Of a DNA stretch of 64,000 nucleotides, positions 1 to 12,305 are shown piece after piece. The translations under genes were made by a program, and so were the position numbers. Under the pieces are notes generated by a model, which saw only the letters and a list, made by a program, of their open reading frames with translations, was not told the DNA's origin and did no database searches. The stretch is from Campanula takesimana (Eukaryota; Streptophyta; Magnoliopsida; Asterales; Campanulaceae): the NCBI GenBank assembly GCA_026119855.1, contig JAOWBW010000113.1, positions 558,001-622,000 on the forward strand, in the 5' to 3' direction. How positions within the stretch are numbered: position 1 is the stretch's first letter; each line of letters opens with the position of its first letter.

Positions 1-320
1 ATATGGAAGATGTAGCAAGAGTGCTACATGTCATGGTTGAGCACTCTATATTAACTAATACTTCTGTTGTTTGATTACAGAAAAAGAAAATGGAAAAACT
101 GGAAAATGAGTAATATAACTATAAAGGGCAAGTTTGTTTTATATTCTTAGCACGACGAATTCAGTTTCTCAAATCTTCTCCTTTGAGGTGTTTACGGCGG
201 AGTACTATTTAAGTTTTAATTCAACCCACTCGGATGCCATCCCCCTAGAGCAACCTTAAAAAGTGACACGTCGTGCCCCTGTTATAGTAAACTAGGGGCG
301 AACAGTGGATACTCTATACC

Positions 321-367
321 AGAGAGAGAGAGAGAGAGAGACAGAGACAGACAGAGACAGAGAGAGT
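321..367. repeat. AG/ACAG microsatellite
   Basis: An (AG)n tract runs into interrupted ACAGAG units. A simple repeat. Confidence 0.9.
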
Positions 368-461
368 GAAAGGACAATTTAAGTTTATAGCTCACAAGTA
401 CATATTTGGACATCAATGAGGTCTGGAAAAGAGGTAATCTGCCACTTTATATATACAGATA

Positions 462-463
<2 letters not shown>

Positions 464-501
<38 letters not shown>
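464..501. repeat. (AG)19 microsatellite
   Basis: An uninterrupted AG dinucleotide run, about 100 bp from the previous GA tract. Confidence 0.95.
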
Positions 502-503
<2 letters not shown>

Positions 504-726
504 GAATATGAATGCATCTAGATAAACAACCAAATCTGGAACAAATACAAGTCCTCTATAGGCATTTCCCGGTTCAAGAGCCTTTTTGGCAAGTAACTTT
601 GTTGCCAAAAGCATTCTTTCTGCCTATAGGTTCTCAATGAAGCAAATAATTTGTCCCAAGTAGCCATTTTGGAGAGAGAGAAAATGACATCAATTGAGCT
701 CATACCTGATTAGTGCTTTTCAGGAA

Positions 727-760
727 TAATGAGCATGGTCACTCATGACCATGCTCATTA
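727..760. repeat. Perfect 15-bp inverted repeat with 4-nt loop
   Basis: TAATGAGCATGGTCA is followed by CTCA and then its exact reverse complement. No transposon ends or T tract flank it. Confidence 0.9.
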
Positions 761-2442
761 AGGACCACCGGAAATATTTTATAGACATTTGGTACTTGCA
801 TTCTCAATTCGTAACCAGATTTTGTTTTAATATCCATTCAAACAATGTTCCTTTAATTTCCAATTGTAATACCAGATTAGCAACAGAAAATGCTAACTAT
901 GAAACAAGAATTTCTTGGAAGGTTGATATTTGCTTTACCGAGCATCAAGGAGAACCAAAAACAAATCAAATGCATGATTCATGAAAAAAGACAGCTTTCA
1001 GCAAGAACATGTAGAAGAAAAAAAAGGTTCAGAGTTCCATAATAAAACTCACAACATATGTCAGATCTAGGAATACAATCATGACATTTAACACCACAAA
1101 GGTCCAGCACCAATTTATAAGGTAATATTATATTTAGACTTAAACGTGTCCTACAAATACAGTAAAGAGACAGATATAATGACACCTTGCCAGGAAAAAC
1201 AAGCAGTCACTCCCTCCCAATGACAAAGATTACTTGCTTCTAGAAGATCAAGAATGTTCCCATACTGAGAACCATGCAATTTTTATTTTTCCATTGCAAA
1301 ACAAAAGGTTATTTTTAAGTCAAAAATAAAAAATAAAGGGGAAAGAATAGAATGTCTAGCTAGGCCTTGGACCTTTTGGAACAACAATACCCAGGCCACC
1401 AAATAATTCAAAGGTCTTTCGCATGTATATAGCAACTGTGTGCCCTAATAGTCCTATAATGCTAATTTCATGCCAATGTTACCCCTGGTCTGTTCAAAAC
1501 TAATTTTAACTCAGCAATAATCATGTTTTAAATAGTCAAAGTTCCTTGTCTCATACCATACAATATATTCCATAGTACCATGCAAGAAGGGAACCTTCTC
1601 CTATGGCAGAATCAACAAATAACCTTAACCCGATATCTCACCAAGTCACATTGTGGGAAAGCAAAGAGATGGACATTTTTTTGTTTTTTTTTTTTCATTT
1701 GGAAGTAGAAGACAGAAAGCAAAACTCTTCAAGGTTATATTGTATTTGATGTACTGTGCAAGATTTCAATAATCAAGTTTGCAATTTACCAAATGTCGGT
1801 ATACACATGCCACATCTCTACCATTTGCCTGAAATTCTTTTGGTATGTTACCTGACTATTCTACTAAATTTGTCATTAGCCTCACCTTCAATTCAATATC
1901 CTTCAGTTCATAACAAAAAAGGAAGAGAGAGTCAAATTCTGTAGTCACTCTCTCGTCAATTTTCATAGATGCTACACTTGCATTTTTCATTATGCTTTCC
2001 ACTCCAACATCAATGAGCAAGGCCTATCATTCTCTTCAAATAAATGTTAGTAACTACAGAACATGCAACAAACAGAGACTTTAACCGCAATTTCACTGGG
2101 CAAACAAACTACGGAGTAGATTCTATAGTGCCTGGAGGAGGCAGATAATTAGTCAAGTACACCTATCTAGGTAACATCCTTTAACTACAGTATCAAACAA
2201 TGCTCAATTATCTAACATAATTTCTTTAATTTAGTGGAAACAGTCAGTACTACAATACTTTATTTTTACATCATCATAAACGAGTAATTCAAAGATAATC
2301 TGGCCTACAAAGTATCAGATTCATAAGTAGGAACACATTAATGTTATTAACGTTATTGACAAGCCTATAAAACTCTAAAGTTCACAATGAAGGCAAGGAA
2401 AAATAAAATGAAATAGATAGGATCATATGAAGCATAAGTGCA

Positions 2443-2637
2443 ATTAGCTAGCAGTGCCTCCATAGTGACTAGAATTAATGACTTAAATACCGAATAAATC
2501 ATTTGCCTTGTCTTTAGGTAAGTGTCTAATAGAATCAAATTAGTTAGCAGTGCCTCCTCCATATTAACTAGTAAAATTTATGACTTACATACCTAATATA
2601 TCATTTTCCTTGTCTTTAGGTAAGTGTCAAATAGAAT
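2443..2637. repeat. Two-copy tandem duplication, 96-bp period
   Basis: Units at 2443-2538 and 2539-2637 share TTAGCAGTGCCTCC at the start and TTGTCTTTAGGTAAGTGTC near the end, with scattered substitutions and a small indel between them. An old local duplication inside the presumed intron. Confidence 0.8.
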
Positions 2638-2833
2638 CCATTTCTCTTTATGGTGCATTCAAAAGCTTATGTAACAGAAGAATCTAGTTGGAATAATGAT
2701 AATCAAAAAGATCAGGATGGACGTCGAAATTTAAGAGCAAAAGGACAGGCATCATTCATGGGGAACGATATAACAACCGGTGTACTTAAACAGGTTCTAT
2801 ATGAAAAAGGGTGATAGGAGTAAATGCAGTTAC

Positions 2834-2911
2834 CTTCTTCAACAAGTCAGCATCATCTGTTCTAGGCTTCTTTTCATATCCTGGAGGTGGAAACGGAAAG
2901 CAGCGAGACAT
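2834..2911 (-). CDS. First coding exon of an MSRCFPFPPPGYEKK protein (partial)
   Basis: On the minus strand the ATG at 2911-2909 opens 26 codons beginning MSRCFPFPPPGYEKK and ending in two lysines. The exon closes in phase 0 at a GTAACT donor (2833 leftwards). From memory, this N-terminus is shared by a conserved plant family of lysine-rich, low-complexity proteins often labelled 'myb-like protein X', of unknown function. Only this exon is visible; the charged remainder must lie beyond position 1. A possible acceptor AG at 2939-2940 would give 27 bases of leader in the same exon. The exact codon count and donor argue against chance. The family name is recall, not a search result. Confidence 0.65.
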
Positions 2912-4003
2912 TGCACACGGAGAACACCAAACAAGTAGCTTCAAGAAAGAAAAACAATTCAATGAACAACTGTTCCAATATACAAAGGAACCAGCAGCTA
3001 TTCATTTGTCCATGCACCATGTCCTTTCGTTCATTTCCAGCTTCAGTTTTCCACCATCAACTTTTCCTTTACAAAAGAAAAAACTTAAACAATCTTCAAC
3101 GGCAATACATAAATCTACACTAAATATAATCCAACCCCGAGCAACAATACACCAAAAGGGGCTATGAGAAGAGATTCATTCGTTCCTTTTTCTTTTCTTT
3201 TTCTTAGAGAAACTATGTCAATCCGAACAGTTCTGGAGAAATTAATTTGATCCAGTACAACCTAAACTTACAGCACATCAGCCATGCCAATAGAGAAGCA
3301 TCACTCCCACCTCACAATCAAAGGCAAACACCAATAACATTCCCTGCTTCAGAGATCAAAACAGCAAAATATGGGAAAATGGTCCCCGAAAAATTACCGG
3401 CAGGTCGTAAACACTTGTCTACTACAACACCAAACATGCAATCCTCTTCCATACTAGGATCATCAAAGATCATACAAACATAGTTCTCTCATCAATCCAA
3501 ATGCAGTACAATGGGCCCAGTTGAATCCCCAATGTCAAATCTCCGATCGAAACCCTAATTACAGATACAAATTCGTAGCATCCGAGTGAACCGATCCACC
3601 ACGCGTAAACCTGGAAAAATCACCGGAAGAAACCCTAATTTCAGGATTACAGAAATCTCAAAAAGTGAAGAATTAAATAGAAAAGGAAGGATTTAAGCGC
3701 TTTTCTTTTTCTGGTTCAGAAAGAATCTATCAATTAATGTATCTATTCCCCTTTTTATCAGAAGTAGCAATCAAAAAAATCGCTTTTTAGAAGCTATCTC
3801 CTGATTTAGGGCTTAATTGATGAGTTGAAAACGGAGTGAGGTTTTGAAGTGGTGGAGAAATTGGATTGAATGTGTTGGATTATTCACCTTTTTGAGCGAA
3901 TTGGAAGCAGATAATCGGAGTTTGATCTCTAAGTTTGAAGTGAAGTTGTGGAGATGAAGAAACTTTGGAAGGGAGGAAGCAGGTTTATGTTCGGGGATCA
4001 CAC
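2912..4003 (-). promoter_or_regulatory. Leader and probable 5'UTR intron of the MSRCF gene
   Basis: Read on the minus strand, about 3888-4003 resembles a pyrimidine-rich plant 5'UTR and ends in AAAAAG followed by GTGAAT, a good donor at 3887. The stretch down to about 2940 would then be a leader intron. 'AAACCCTAA' motifs occur at 3540-3640. The transcription start was not located. Confidence 0.4.
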
Positions 4004-4112
4004 GCTAATGAACACCAAGGAAAGGAAAACAAGTATAGAGGGCCGAAGCCCACATAAAAACATAGAAAAAAATGTGTGTTTTTCCCCTTAGAGGAAGAGT
4101 GACATTGAGGGG

Positions 4113-4156
4113 TTTTTTTTTTTTTTTTGGTGGGGTGGGGTGGGGTGGGGTGGGGA
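4113..4156 (+). repeat. T16 tract followed by (TGGGG)n
   Basis: Sixteen T at 4113-4128 are followed by GG and five TGGGG units. The G runs fit an intermolecular or intramolecular G-quadruplex motif. It lies just upstream of the MSRCF gene leader. Confidence 0.9.
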
Positions 4157-4175
4157 GGAAAACATTACATGTTCG

Positions 4176-4350
4176 AGGGGCAAGGGCCACAAAAGAAGTT
4201 CACAACATCATGGATACAAAATGAGATGACAATATTTTATTGGTTGCATCGATTGTGGACCCGTCACACTCTAATTAAAAGTACCAATAAAATCTTGACA
4301 CATCATTTTGTGAGCCATGTTTTGTGAGATTTTTGTGATTTTATATTTAC
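4176..4350. repeat. Dispersed repeat R1, copy A (MITE-like)
   Basis: Shares about 170 bp with 61873-62040, including 'ATATTTTATTGGTTGCATCG', 'TTGTGGACCC' and 'CACATCATTTTGTG'. In the right-hand copy, TACTACAAAATGATG and CATCATTTTGTGGTA form an inverted pair, so a short DNA transposon is likely. Ends are approximate. Confidence 0.65.
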
Positions 4351-4486
4351 CCTCGAGAATTATGTGTAGAAATGTTACTGTAAATTTTATTTTTGGTCAT
4401 TTTCTTACCCTCAATCAATCGGAAAAAAGATCTCAAAAAAATAAAAAGAAATACAATACAAAAATCATCACAATCTTTGTGTTTTG

Positions 4487-5070
4487 TGTAGTAAATCAGA
4501 TCCAAGAGATGGCAGAAAATAACGAAACCAAATCGACAAACAATAACACAGATTTTATGTGGCTCACCAACAACCTATGAGCTACGTCCGCGGGCAAAAG
4601 GAGAACAAATATTATTACTATGGAGATCCAAGAACATATTACAGAGTATCAATCTTGTGAACCAGGAAACACAAGAGATCCAAAAAATAAAACCTAGAAA
4701 CCAGAAAATCTAGTTTTCTACAAATACAAATCTCACTTATCTAGTTGCACGAATTATTGATCACAATAATTCTTGACTGTGCAAACCTTAGGTCTAGAAT
4801 TACATATTTAGAACTTATGTCCAACTTCTTGGAATACTCTCTAGTTCTAGTTCTAGTTCTAGTTCTAGTTGACAAGTTAAGTTTTTATGCTAGGGAGAGT
4901 GTTGTATTTATAGTCTCATAAATACCAAAACCATTGAAAATAAGGAATCCTAATTTTTTGGGAAAAAAAAACCCTATTCTATAAGAAAACTACAATCCTT
5001 ATTCTTGAATAAATCTTTAATTCTTCTTCCAATAGGAACCTCTTCAATTCAAAGACACCTAATCATAACA
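4487..5070 (-). repeat. 3' LTR of the old copia-type element
   Basis: 584 bp, on the minus strand starting TGTTATGATTAGGTG. It contains the LTR-like block that reads CTACGTCC on the plus strand. A TAGTTC pentad-type tract at 4842-4870 is expanded relative to the other LTR. Confidence 0.8.
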
Positions 5071-6251
5071 ATCTCCACATTGACTTTGAATCTTCCATAG
5101 CAACAAATAGACGACGAACTTAGCACATCTCCACCTTGAGCTGCATCTTTCGTACCAGAACATATTTCTCCACCTTTGCCTCAGTTTGTCTTTCGTCAAA
5201 GACACTAGATTTGTTCTCCGGACAGCTAGATATTTCGTGTGTCATGTATCCCACTGGACACCCATAATTTGTCTCACTAGACAAACAACCTAGTCCTCTG
5301 GACAATCAAAAATTTTGCATGCATGTATCCCACTGGAAACCCAGATGTGCACCTACGGGCACTCAGAATCGTCCCGACGGGAAACTAACATAAATTTAGA
5401 TATGGCACATCCAAACTACATTGGATCTTGCCAACCAAAACAGATGAAGTGACAATATCCTAAAAACCCTTAGCAGTGCCCAACAGCCTCTCTTCGATCC
5501 CATCTTCAGAACTGGTGTGTGTCGATCTCCTAACTGTGGCTTGCCCAGTTCACTCCCACCTAGAGTAAATCGCTGCTCCACCTGTTTGTCAACACCATCA
5601 CCTATCTAAGAAATCACATTCAAACCCTTGCAGACATTCAGTACTCCACCTTCACCTTTGAAACTGTACCATTTTTTGTCTAACTGACTAAGAGATACTA
5701 AATTCTTTGTTACTCGTGGAACATGTCTGACCTTGTTCAATGTGCAAACCTTACCACTAAAAGTACACACCCTTACGGAGTCCATGCCAATTACCATATA
5801 GATTGACCCATTGGCTATATGAATATTTCCCCTAACCTTCTGCTCGTACGTTGCAAACCACTCCCTATGCGAACACATGTGACAAGAATCTTCTACATAC
5901 TGTCACTGCCTGCAGCAGCTGACTCAGATTTATCCAGATGCGGAGTCAGATGTACAACTCTGCAATCTAACCAGATTATTGCCTCGAGTAATACAAATTT
6001 TATATCTACTTCTAGATCACTAGAATAGATTACACCAGATGTTAAACCTTCAGATTATACCAGACAACTAAATTTTGATCACAAAACCCTAGCTTTCTGA
6101 TCTCTGACTTCAGATGCAGATACCAGACACTTGAACATTCCAGACGTGTTCTTGGATTACCAACTAATACTAGATAAACTTCCAGATTCAGATCTACAAG
6201 ATTTACTACTGCTAGCACAGATGAGCAATCACAGACTGCTCTCATGTGTAT
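5071..6251 (-). pseudogene. Pol remnant of the old copia-type element (protease/pre-integrase)
   Basis: At 5606-5878 the minus strand encodes 90 residues that fit the copia protease-to-GAG-pre-integrase junction: 'EWFATYE', then 'GNIHIANGS', 'VIGMDSV', 'LNKVRHVP' and 'KNLVSLSQLDKKW'. The catalytic aspartate motif lies upstream and is not preserved. 5879-6251 is CAGAT/CCAGA-rich and shows no intact frame. 5071-5605 shows no recognisable pol domain before the 3' LTR, so most of pol has been lost. Confidence 0.65.
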
Positions 6252-6598
6252 TGTAAGTACCCCAATCTAAAACCAACCAACTTTAGAGGAATTCTTAGCA
6301 CCATTCAGGGATAAACTGATAGGCTAGGACCTCACTAACTGAAAATTCCAGGACTGCTCTGGAATTAAATTTGGAAAAACCCAGAAGCTCGCTAGACTGA
6401 GTCGTACGGATGGTTTGGGTACTAGAGGGGCCTAGCCGCACGGCTGGTTTAGGCACCCTCAGTCCTTATAAATTGAGATCCTTGCTGATCATTTCAGGGG
6501 GGAGAAAATACAAATTCAGAGGGAAACTCTGCAGGATTTCAATCTGAAACAAACACCATTAAATCTTTGAGTGAAAAAAGAAAGGAAGATAGGCCATA

Positions 6599-8240
6599 TG
6601 TTGGGTATGCTTATCACTTAACCCTCCTACTTTTGTTAGAATTGATTGATACCATCACCTATGAGTATTTTTATGGACTTTAGGACCTCATGTAAAGAAG
6701 TTTATAACTTCAATTTTTAGCCAAGTCCTTTCTATAGTATAGGCTTAGATTATAGGACTTGAAGCTTTAAAGATTGAAGATTTCCTAAGCAGGATTCATT
6801 TCACTGCGCATGATGCTCTCTGCGCAGGTCGCCACTGCGCATAGATATCTTGCGCAGCCCTTGACCCTGCTCAGTTTTCAAGATCTCATTCCCCAAACTC
6901 TCAAGAGATCTTTTTGTGACCAAGCATGGTGCGCATGCTGCTCATGCGCTGAATCCATGCGCGCCGGCAATGCGCATGCCTTTGTGCGCAGACACAACCT
7001 TGGTCAAGTTCCTCATCTCCTGATCTCACATTCTAGAAAGCTTGGAAAACGCTTAGAAGATGCACGCTTATTAACATGCTGAGGTGTGCACAAACGACAA
7101 AATAAGCACACTCGGCAAAACCATTGGTGGAGACATGCTTCAAATAAAATATCTCAAGTGAAGACAGCTGTCAACCTTCTAGAAGAAGCTTTGGAATTTG
7201 GTCTTCATGCTCAGTCTCCAACGGATCAAAATCACCTGCGCACCAATCATATTGTGCCAGGTCATCAACTTTGATCAGAGCCCCAACGGCTATAAAGGAC
7301 AGCTACGCGCCAATCACTTTGTGCCAGCTCATTGTCCTTGCTCAGAGCTCCAACGGCTATATTCAAGCTCTCTGCTATAAATAGCCTGCTCTTCTTCATT
7401 TCCAAGCTGCCCTTCTATCGGCCCTTTTATCAAGCCCCTATTGTTGGCCATTATACTTCAAAGCTCGAGTTTCATACTTCACTGAGAAACCATGAAGATC
7501 TGAAGACTGCTGCTTAGTATTTCCAGATTCTTTAGAACATCCTTCAAGATCTTCAAACCTTCAAAACTCCTGCTCATATCACAAAGCCTATATCACCAGA
7601 ATTCTTGGTGCTCTTCATCTTTCATATTCATAGAGCCCAGAATTTCTGTCACACACACATCTCTTGAAGCTTTGATCATTTTGATCTTACTTCTTGAGAT
7701 ACACCGGTTTAGTCTAGGATTTGTTCTTCATAGATAATAGATCTTGAGTTAGTATTGAGCTCAAATGTTGTAATTTGTAATACTCTCTCATATAATAAGA
7801 TCTCCATTAGAAATCCAAGACTAACCATCTTGGTAGAGGATGTAGATCTTTCATCGATCAAACCTCTCCAAATAGCGTGTTCATTATATTTACTGCATAT
7901 TTCCTGCTTAACTATTTGAACTGCTTTGTTTGATATTTCAAATTGCTACACTCTGATGTTGTAATTGTTATTGCTCATTTGCCTTAGAATCCTTTTTGCG
8001 CCACTCTTTAGCCTCATACTTAGCGCGTGCGTTTTTATCTCTGCGCAGTATACCCTGCGCAGAGCTCCTTTAAATTTCCGCTATGCATTTCACACTCTTA
8101 CTGCGCGCTATACTTAGCCAAATAAGAGTTGTGCGCATCTGCCATTGAATTGCAAAAGGGTTTGAAAAGATTTTTTAAAACACTATTCACCCACCCCCTC
8201 TAGCGATTTTCACACCCTTGTTGCCTTTTAGGGACCAACA
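6599..8240 (+). repeat. 5' LTR of the TGCGCA copia element
   Basis: 1642 bp, TGTTGG...CCAACA. It holds about eleven TGCGCA sites, most between 6806 and 7000 and between 8041 and 8140. A TATAAATA at about 7375-7382 is a plausible core promoter. Confidence 0.93.
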
Positions 8241-8242
8241 AG

Positions 8243-8254
8243 TGGTATCAGAGC
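8243..8254 (+). other. Primer-binding site, initiator tRNA-Met
   Basis: TGGTATCAGAGC sits two bases after the 5' LTR. It is complementary to the 3' end of plant initiator tRNA-Met and is the standard copia primer site. Confidence 0.93.
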
Positions 8255-8315
8255 TAACACCTTCATAAAACATGTTTCTGTTTTTCAAGCTTAACAGCTT
8301 GGGTGCCGATTCAAT

Positions 8316-8870
8316 ATGGCTTCAAAATCTAGGGCAATGGCTAACTTTTCACATGTTCATGCGCCTGCTCAAACCTCAGATCAAATTCAGAAAGTTCTCC
8401 AAACCTGGTGGATCCTCAAGCAAAGATCCATATTCTCTCTCATAGAGACTCAAAGAAAGATGACTTGGTCTACTGCAGAAAGCCAGGACATCTCGCTTCA
8501 ATGCCTACTCCAAAATTTGAGTACAAGAAAAAGGAACCCTGCGATGGTTGCTGAAGAGAACTACGCAGAAAAGGAGCTAAGAACTCGGAGACTTGACACT
8601 GAAGACAACGATGCTGACTCTGAGGATGGACTGCTCTGCTTAGTGGCAAATGCTGACGATTCAAAAGTTGTTTCTGAAATGGAACCTGAGCATGTGCCTA
8701 GGACAATCAAAGAAAGGTCCCTTTACTCTAGTGGAAATAGGACACCTTCACCAAGCAGACAGAATGACAAGCACCTATCTGCCAGAGCTAACCTGACAGA
8801 AGCTGCGTCATCATCAACTCCGCAGCCGCGCAAGAAATCTCTCAAAGTGCCTGCTGATCTTAAGTGATAA
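8316..8870 (+). pseudogene. Degenerate copia gag C-terminal region
   Basis: An open stretch of 183 codons runs from 8316 to 8867, but the gag signature is split over frames. Around 8455-8535 another frame reads a zinc-knuckle remnant ('VYCRKPGHLAS') followed by a lysine run; the second cysteine of CX2C and the last cysteine are missing. The 8316 frame downstream reads 'DADSEDGLLCLVANADD', typical of the acidic linker after the copia zinc knuckle. The N-terminal gag region is largely gone, so the open frame is not a functional Gag. Confidence 0.65.
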
Positions 8871-8899
8871 CTCTGCTGTAGAGCGCAAGTCAATGTTTC

Positions 8900-11456
8900 A
8901 ACAAGCAGAAAAGATCTACTTCACTGCGCATTCTCAAGCTCAGTTGGTTTCAACAGTGGATTCTAGACACTACTGGAGATGTCAACACTCTTAAAGATGT
9001 GCATAAAGGAAGAGATCGCTCAGTAATATATGGTGACAACAACAAAGGGCACATAACTGGATTTGGACTAATCATAAAAGACAATCTCAAGCAACCTGCT
9101 CTCCATATCACAATTATGAGATAAAGGTCTGGAATGCCATATCACTTCAACGCACTGTTACATCAAGAATGGCGTTTCTGGACTAACTTTGCTCACAAGG
9201 ACTCGTAGGATCAATTTTTATATTATTGATCTTACCGCTATAATTTCTATTTACTAATCCTTGTTTTGTATCAATGAACCTAAGTGAAAGCAGCTATCAA
9301 TGGTGTATGCACCATGCCAGCTTTGTAAGCAGCCTGAGCAGTTTTCCTCCAGCAAAGATTGCTCCAATGTCAAAACGCTTACATCCGCTTCATCTCATAT
9401 GTTTGGACCGCTCACTACCACGAAGCTTTGGACCAACCTGTGGTATCTCTATGATATCCTGGCTGCTCTCCTTCTAAATCTCCAAATATAGAAGACATCA
9501 ATAGAGTTCGACACTTCAATGAAACAGAATTTATGAACAACGATGTCGCTCAATATTGTGAGAACCTACAAGAACCATCAAATGGTATTCTTCACAATTT
9601 CTCTGCTGCTGGAGTTCCGCAACAAAATGGCGTTGTGGAAAGAATCGCTCGTTGATTGAGGATGGATAGACAATGATAGTAGAAGCAGTACTTCTAAATG
9701 TATTTCTGGGAAGAAGCTGTCAACGGTGCATGCTTTACTCAGAATATGATCCCTCATCAACAAAGCCTACATCAATACTCCATACGATCTATGGAAAGAG
9801 AGAAAGCGCCCAACATTACTTTCTTCAAGCTCTTTGGCTGCAAACGCTATAGAGGTAAATTCGACGCCAAAGCAGATGAAGGTATTCTCGTTGGGTATGC
9901 CAATCATTCTATAAGCTTTTCATGATCATAATAAGATAAATCTCTTGTTATTTTAAGTATCTGCACATGTTACTTTTTGATGAGCATTCTCTCCTTGAGC
10001 CACATTTGGCTCCAAATGATTCTGATGCCTCTGCTGAGCTTTTTAGACAGGTGCGCAGTAATTCTATTCATGCGCAGAATATAGATCAAGCAAATTCAAA
10101 ATCATTCCATCTCATGCGCATACTCCAAATACTGCGCCTGAAGTTACAACTCCTGATGCGCAAACACCTCCTCCTGCGCATGACGTTCCTCCACTTCAGC
10201 AAATCACCTTTAATGATCGTGATGCTGAAGCAAATAAAATACCCATTGATCTTCGTATTCCTATCATCTCAATGTAAGGGTTCGCACATCGAGAGCATCA
10301 AACTTTGCGGTATAGCATTCGTTTATCTCTCATGTCGGATCAAAGAAGATTGATAGAGTGCTCCATAATTTAAGATGGATCGATGCTATACAAGAAGTGC
10401 AAGAAAAGCTCATCCAATAATTAGCGCTTCAATGGGTGTTCAGAAACAAAATGGATAAGAATGGTAGCATCACAGAATCAAAGCAAGAAAGCTTTGTATG
10501 GACTTAAGCAAGCTCCAAGAGCATGGTACGATACGCTATCAATTCCTACTAGAGAAAGGCTTCAAGCGCGGTAAAATCGATACAACTCTTTTTATTGCTA
10601 AGTATAATGATCACTCTTTACTTGTTCAAATTTATGTCAATGATATTATATTTGGTTCTACTAATGAGTCACTTTGTAAGCGCTTTGAAAAGCAAGTTTG
10701 AGACGAGCATGATGGAGAAATCACCTTCTTCCTCGGGCTTAAAATCAATCAATTGAATGATGGCATCTTCGTAAATCAAGCCAAGTACTCAAGGAACTTA
10801 ATTAAGAAGTTTGGACTTGAATGCTAAAAGTATACGACACTCCAATGGCCACCAGCAACAAATTTAACAGACTTAAAAGGTAAAGTTGATCAGACTATAT
10901 CAAGGTATGATTAACTCTCCTTCATCTTCTGCTAGTTGGACAAGATATTATGTTGACTGGATCTGTGCGCACTATCATGCTAATTCTTCTGAAGCGCACA
11001 TAACTGCTTTAAAATGTATTAGATATACTTTTGGCTCTGTTAACCTTGGACTTTGGTAAACCAAAGATTCGAATTTTAAACTTATAGGTTATTCAGATGC
11101 GGACTACGCAGCATGCACAATTGACAGGAAGAGCACAAGTGGAACATGTCATTTCCTTGGAAATCGACTTATAGTATGGGCAAGCAAGAGACAAGCTGCT
11201 GTGTCCATCTCCACTACTGAAGCAGAACATATTGCTGCTGAAAGCTGCTGCTGCCAAATCTTATGGATGAATCAACAACCTGTGGACTATGGGATTCATG
11301 AAGAGAATTATCCAATTCGCTGCGATAATATGTCCACCATAGCAGTTTCCAATCCTGTCAAGCACTATTACCAAGATCATCAACATCTAATATCATATCC
11401 TCAAGAATTAACAACTGATCTCTTGAAAGGAGAAATGGGTATGCTTAATCTTAGCT
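8900..11456 (+). pseudogene. Degenerate copia pol (protease, integrase, RT, RNase H)
   Basis: Domains are recognisable in order but in changing frames. Protease near 8950-9070: 'WILD' runs directly into 'TTGD', so the catalytic Asp-Ser-Gly block is deleted; 'YGDNNKGHITG' follows. Pre-integrase near 9310-9370 ('CQLCKQPEQF'). Integrase 9580-9900: 'PQQNGVVER', 'PYDLWKE', 'FKLFGCK', 'FDAKADEGILVGY'. Reverse transcriptase 10490-10830: 'LYGLKQAPRAWYD' and 'QIYVNDIIFGSTNES', where the usual YVDD is YVND. RNase H 11070-11390: 'GYSDADYAACTIDRKSTSGT', 'WASKRQAAVSISTTEAEHIA'. Several deletions, frameshifts and stops make it inactive. Confidence 0.88.
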
Positions 11457-11459
11457 AAA

Positions 11460-12305
11460 CTTGTCCATATGATTTATTGATACTAATGTATTTGCTTGAT
11501 AAGTGTGCAAAATAGGTTAAGTTTCATGCGCCCTGCGCAACACCTGCGCAAACATATGTCTGCGCATGAAACAACAGTTCTGAGATTTATAGAATCTCTG
11601 CGCTATCAATGCGCTGCGCATGGCTATCCATACGCAAATCATTGACCGCAGGTAAGTGTTCTATTCGTTAGACTTTGCACATAGGTCCTTGACTGAAAAG
11701 TCAACGCTGAGTCACAAGGGTACTTGTATAAATTAAATTTTCCCGCGCTTTTATTTTTGAATTTTCTTGGGAAATTACCTTTTTACCCTTGCGCATGTCC
11801 CATTGTCATTTAATGCAAACTACAATTCATGACAGCGCACCTTGCGAATGTCTGCTCACCATTAAATAAGGAAGGTCATGCGACAGCCGTCAACCTCTTT
11901 TCGCTGACACACACGCGCGCAAAGACTGCGCACGCGCGTCCCCCATTCGGCCACGTCACTCTGCTAACGTGCGCCCGTCCTTTCACTGACTCACCATTTA
12001 TGAGAAAGTCGACTTGACAGTGACCGGCTTAGGACTTCACACGCACACGCGCGCATAGGCCTGCGCACGCGCGTTCCCTTTTGTGACACGTGGTATCGCT
12101 ATCCTGCGCTACTGCACATTTTCTCAACATTTCTTAGCTATCGTGCGCCTAACATCTCCTTCCCTACTTAAACCGTTTCTCTCTCTACTTCTCTCTTCCC
12201 TCTAAATTCTCTCTCACTCTCTTTCTAACCTCTGTTCTAAACCCTCATTTCTCATCTCCTGTTCTTTATCTTCAACCTCAACCTTTCTTCTCTCAAACCA
12301 TTTCA
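11460..12305 (+). promoter_or_regulatory. Spacer and probable promoter/leader of the accessory gene
   Basis: No reading frame is convincing. 11530-11650 and 12040-12120 are dense in TGCGCA and GCGC. From about 12160 to 12305 the plus strand turns into a CT-rich tract (CTCTCTCT, TTCTCTCTTCCC) ending CAAACCATTTCA just before the ATG, as in plant 5' leaders. This suggests the downstream gene may have its own transcription start; no clear TATA box was identified. Confidence 0.5.

Larger units (their letters stand above)
1..2833 (-). other. Noncoding left edge, probably intron 1 of the MSRCF gene
   Basis: No convincing exon is visible on either strand. The splice donor of the coding exon at 2834-2911 opens this stretch on the minus strand, so it is most simply that gene's first coding intron. 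I looked for a lysine-rich continuation exon, as expected from remembered relatives, and did not find one. It holds two GA microsatellites, one perfect hairpin and a 96-bp tandem duplication, listed separately. Confidence 0.45.

Noticed and set aside
518..703. A 61-codon minus-strand frame as an exon of the MSRCF gene
   Set aside because: It lacks the lysine-rich character expected from remembered relatives, and no convincing splice sites in phase were found.
8316..8867. A stand-alone 183-residue host gene
   Set aside because: It falls between a copia primer-binding site and pol, and its sequence and the alternative frame both match gag remnants.
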